Assembly: GCA_944548615.1 (NCBI GenBank)
Contig: OX155952.1
Span: 124,001 to 188,000 of the forward strand
DNA: 64,000 nt
Reading direction: 5' to 3'
Origin: Micropterix aruncella
Taxonomy: Eukaryota; Arthropoda; Insecta; Lepidoptera; Micropterigidae
Made by a program: the position numbers and the translations under genes. The notes beneath the pieces are model-generated. The model saw nothing but the letters and a program-made list of their open reading frames with translations. It searched no databases and had not been told where the DNA came from. Shown piece by piece: positions 62,423-64,000 of this stretch (within the stretch, counting starts at the first letter, position 1; every line of letters begins with the position of its first letter).

Positions 62423-63426
62423 CTGACGAACGACGGCGAATGTCATTTTAGACCGCGCGTATTCTGATGTGCCACCCGGACTCTCGCCGAGAAGCCTCGA
62501 GAACATCCGAGAAACTGGAACACCCTGTCTTCAGTGAGAAACGTGAATGTGAATAGTTTCTCGCCGTCTCGCCCTCGTTCTCGCCTGTTCTCCGTTCGTT
62601 ATCGGTATTTTATCCCGCGACAAAGGGTTTCTCCGACGAGAAAAGAGAACACTATCACATGCTAGTGTTGTCTCAGTGCCGATTAGTGAGTGGCGGAGAG
62701 AGTGCACGTTTATTTTGTCTTATTAAGTAAATTTTCTATTTCGTTTAGAAAATGCGGAATAACGATTTGAAATTAATTTTATTTTAATTCCAATTAAAAC
62801 TCTTGTTAAGCAAATTTTCAAAATCAATAATTGATATCCTGGTATTTTTTTAAATTCTCCACTTGGTTCATCCGATTGTTTTTGCATGCTAAAACTGAAA
62901 GAGTAAGATAGATAACATGTATGTACTTATGAATAGGTACACGATTATAGTTATAACGAGAAAATAAAGGTCATCCAATAGAATCTTTCTAAGTGAAAAA
63001 CCGAGATATCTTTCAAAATATCACAGCACGAGAGTGAACATGCTATCGCTGCCAAAATGACACTTTTGCGATAGAAATGCGACACGCAATGGCGTTCGTA
63101 ATACCGATAACGACAGAAACGATTGTCGTTGCGATAGGAGGAAGTTCGGCTACTCGCCGTTAGGAACGACTCGAAACTATAGTTTTTATAGTACCGTCAT
63201 TAAGAATTGCGATAGCGGTTGAAATGCGAGAGCATTCGTAGTAGGCTTGCAGTTCTAATAACTCGTTCGAAGAATATATGATTTTAGTAAGTTATTAATT
63301 AGCTATCTGTTAACGGGTTGCTATTCCTCGGATTACCGAAAGTGACCTCGTCCAGCTGGCCGTACTGGACGATTCACAGTGAGCGGCGACGCGTACACGT
63401 CGCGGAGTTTCGTGCGGAGCGCTCAC
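62423..63426. other. HINFP-like intron, no gene
   Basis: 1-kb intron with donor CAG|GTGAGC at 63,426 and acceptor TCGTCAG at 62,423. No mobile element recognised. Confidence 0.6.
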
Positions 63427-63701
63427 CTGCGGGTCGAGGAAGAGCGCGTCGCAGGCGTGCCAGCGGCAGCGCAGCGGCGCGCGCGCGTGCTCGGCGCGGG
63501 GCGGCGCGCGGCGCGGCAGCGCGCACGGCGGCGCGTCGGGCGCGGCGGCGGCGCGCGCGCGTCCGCGCGCCACCAGCACCGCCTCCCACGCGTGCGCGCC
63601 CGCGCCGCGCCGCAAAGCGTCGCCCTCGCTCCCCTCCGCTTCCACCTTCCCCTCCCCCTCCCCCTCCTCCCAGCCGCACGAACGCCAGCCGCAAGACCTC
63701 C
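63427..63701 (-). CDS. Hinfp: HINFP-like exon with first half of a finger
   Basis: 275 bp from acceptor GTCCGCAG to donor CCGCAG|GTGAGC. The reading frame runs from 'GRSCGWRSCGWEEGEGEG' through an alanine/arginine-rich part to 'LRCRWHACDALFLDPQ', a C-x4-C finger start typical of HINFP that is completed by 'TFYMHVRCH' in the next exon. The frame upstream of the acceptor meets a stop (TAG) with no ATG, so this is not the first exon. Confidence 0.82.
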
Positions 63702-64000
63702 CTGCGGACGCCGAAACGCACACCCCGAATAGGTAAATCGCTCGTTGCTAAAGCGTAACTGTTAAAGTTATTGTTGGATGTACGCAGGGACAAAACACGA
63801 AAGAAAACGAATTTCTTCTATGGAAATAGTTGCTTGACACACACTTGCGACAGCTAGCGTTTCGCGCCGACTAGTTCGCAGAGTTGCCACTTTATTAAAG
63901 AACCATAAAGTATAGTTGTCACAGTTGTCACGTCAGTTGTCACACGAAAAATTCGATCGCTCTTGTAAATAGTCGAAAAATAGTATCAGTATCGAGTGGC
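63702..64000. other. Intron or 5' region of the HINFP-like gene
   Basis: No start exon seen on minus. GTTGTCACAGTTGTCACGTC (63,915-63,934) contains repeated TTGTCAC motifs. Confidence 0.45.

Larger units (their letters stand above)
48017..63701 (-). other. Hinfp: HINFP-like zinc-finger gene span (four visible exons, incomplete 5')
   Basis: Exons on minus: 63,701-63,427; 62,422-61,992; 49,461-49,297; 48,374-48,017. Junction phases 0, 2 and 2 fit, and the splits of zinc fingers across introns reconstitute proper C2H2 fingers. The finger order, including 'CGWAGC', 'ACPGCRAAFANGAKLADHL', 'YRHLADRPYACKRC' and 'SLTRHLRSLHDLRV', then 'FRYEVCEDGLHR', follows the human HINFP histone H4 transcription factor, which binds H4 gene promoters in the nucleus. 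The 5' exon lies beyond the window. The 12.5-kb third intron is packed with transposons. Confidence 0.8.

Noticed and set aside
61907..62467. 186-codon plus frame opposite zinc fingers
   Set aside because: Arg/Ala-rich shadow of the GC-rich HINFP-like exon.
63318..63793. Several frames on both strands around the first visible HINFP-like exon
   Set aside because: Only the minus frame with CRWHACDALF and correct splice sites is supported.

Overview
This is a eukaryotic, insect-type nuclear window, most likely from a moth or butterfly. The evidence is two intron-containing host genes in an AT-rich, transposon-dense background, short TTAGG (insect telomere-type) tracts, and a mix of Pao, copia, CR1-like, RTE-like, RLE-type LINE, Helitron, Tc1 and Harbinger sequences. 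The order Lepidoptera is inferred from this mix, not proven.

Two host genes, both on the minus strand, run through the window. (1) 6,896-19,481 carries five exons of mitochondrial leucyl-tRNA synthetase (LARS2): 18,999-19,481, 14,435-15,782, 9,870-10,117, 8,113-8,337 and 6,896-7,138. All four junctions are in phase with GT/AG sites and together give 848 codons plus stop. Only the leader-encoding first exon is missing. (2) 48,017-63,701 carries four exons of a HINFP-like (histone H4 transcription factor) zinc-finger gene: 63,427-63,701, 61,992-62,422, 49,297-49,461 and 48,017-48,374. Its junctions are also in phase. The gene starts beyond the right edge and has a 12.5-kb intron.

Layout: 1-4,420 is a 33-bp satellite with a higher-order duplication and an inverted block. 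4,769-6,434 is a broken copia element. 6,896-19,481 is LARS2, whose introns hold a ~1-kb TIR element with TTA target duplication, a complete but dead Tc1 element, a LINE RT remnant and a Helitron helicase remnant containing a 64-bp hairpin. 19.9-25 kb holds a LINE tail, G-rich and TG-rich low-complexity tracts and a degenerate ~250-bp tandem repeat. 25.0-31.3 kb is a nearly complete CR1-like LINE interrupted by an antisense RLE-type LINE with a 706-codon open frame. 32.8-34.2 kb and 40.4-41.5 kb carry copies of an unusual ~420-bp element built of 15-bp repeats around TTAGG tracts, with 8-bp target duplications. 34.8-36.1 kb is Helitron-like. 36.2-39.5 kb is a decayed transposon-type gene with an RTE-like LINE nested in it. 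42.6-43.5 kb is a foldback element. 44.46-44.95 kb is a 93-bp minisatellite. The large HINFP intron holds a Pao retrotransposon (50,844-57,614) with 98% identical LTRs, which appears to sit inside a larger TTAA-flanked TIR element (50,059-59,364), plus a gypsy-type LTR and an internally deleted Harbinger transposon.

No operon or pathway links the two host genes: one is a mitochondrial translation enzyme and the other a nuclear transcription factor. The best candidate for something undescribed is the TTAGG/15-bp-repeat element family. The 33-bp satellite and the hairpin mutation in the Helitron remnant come next.
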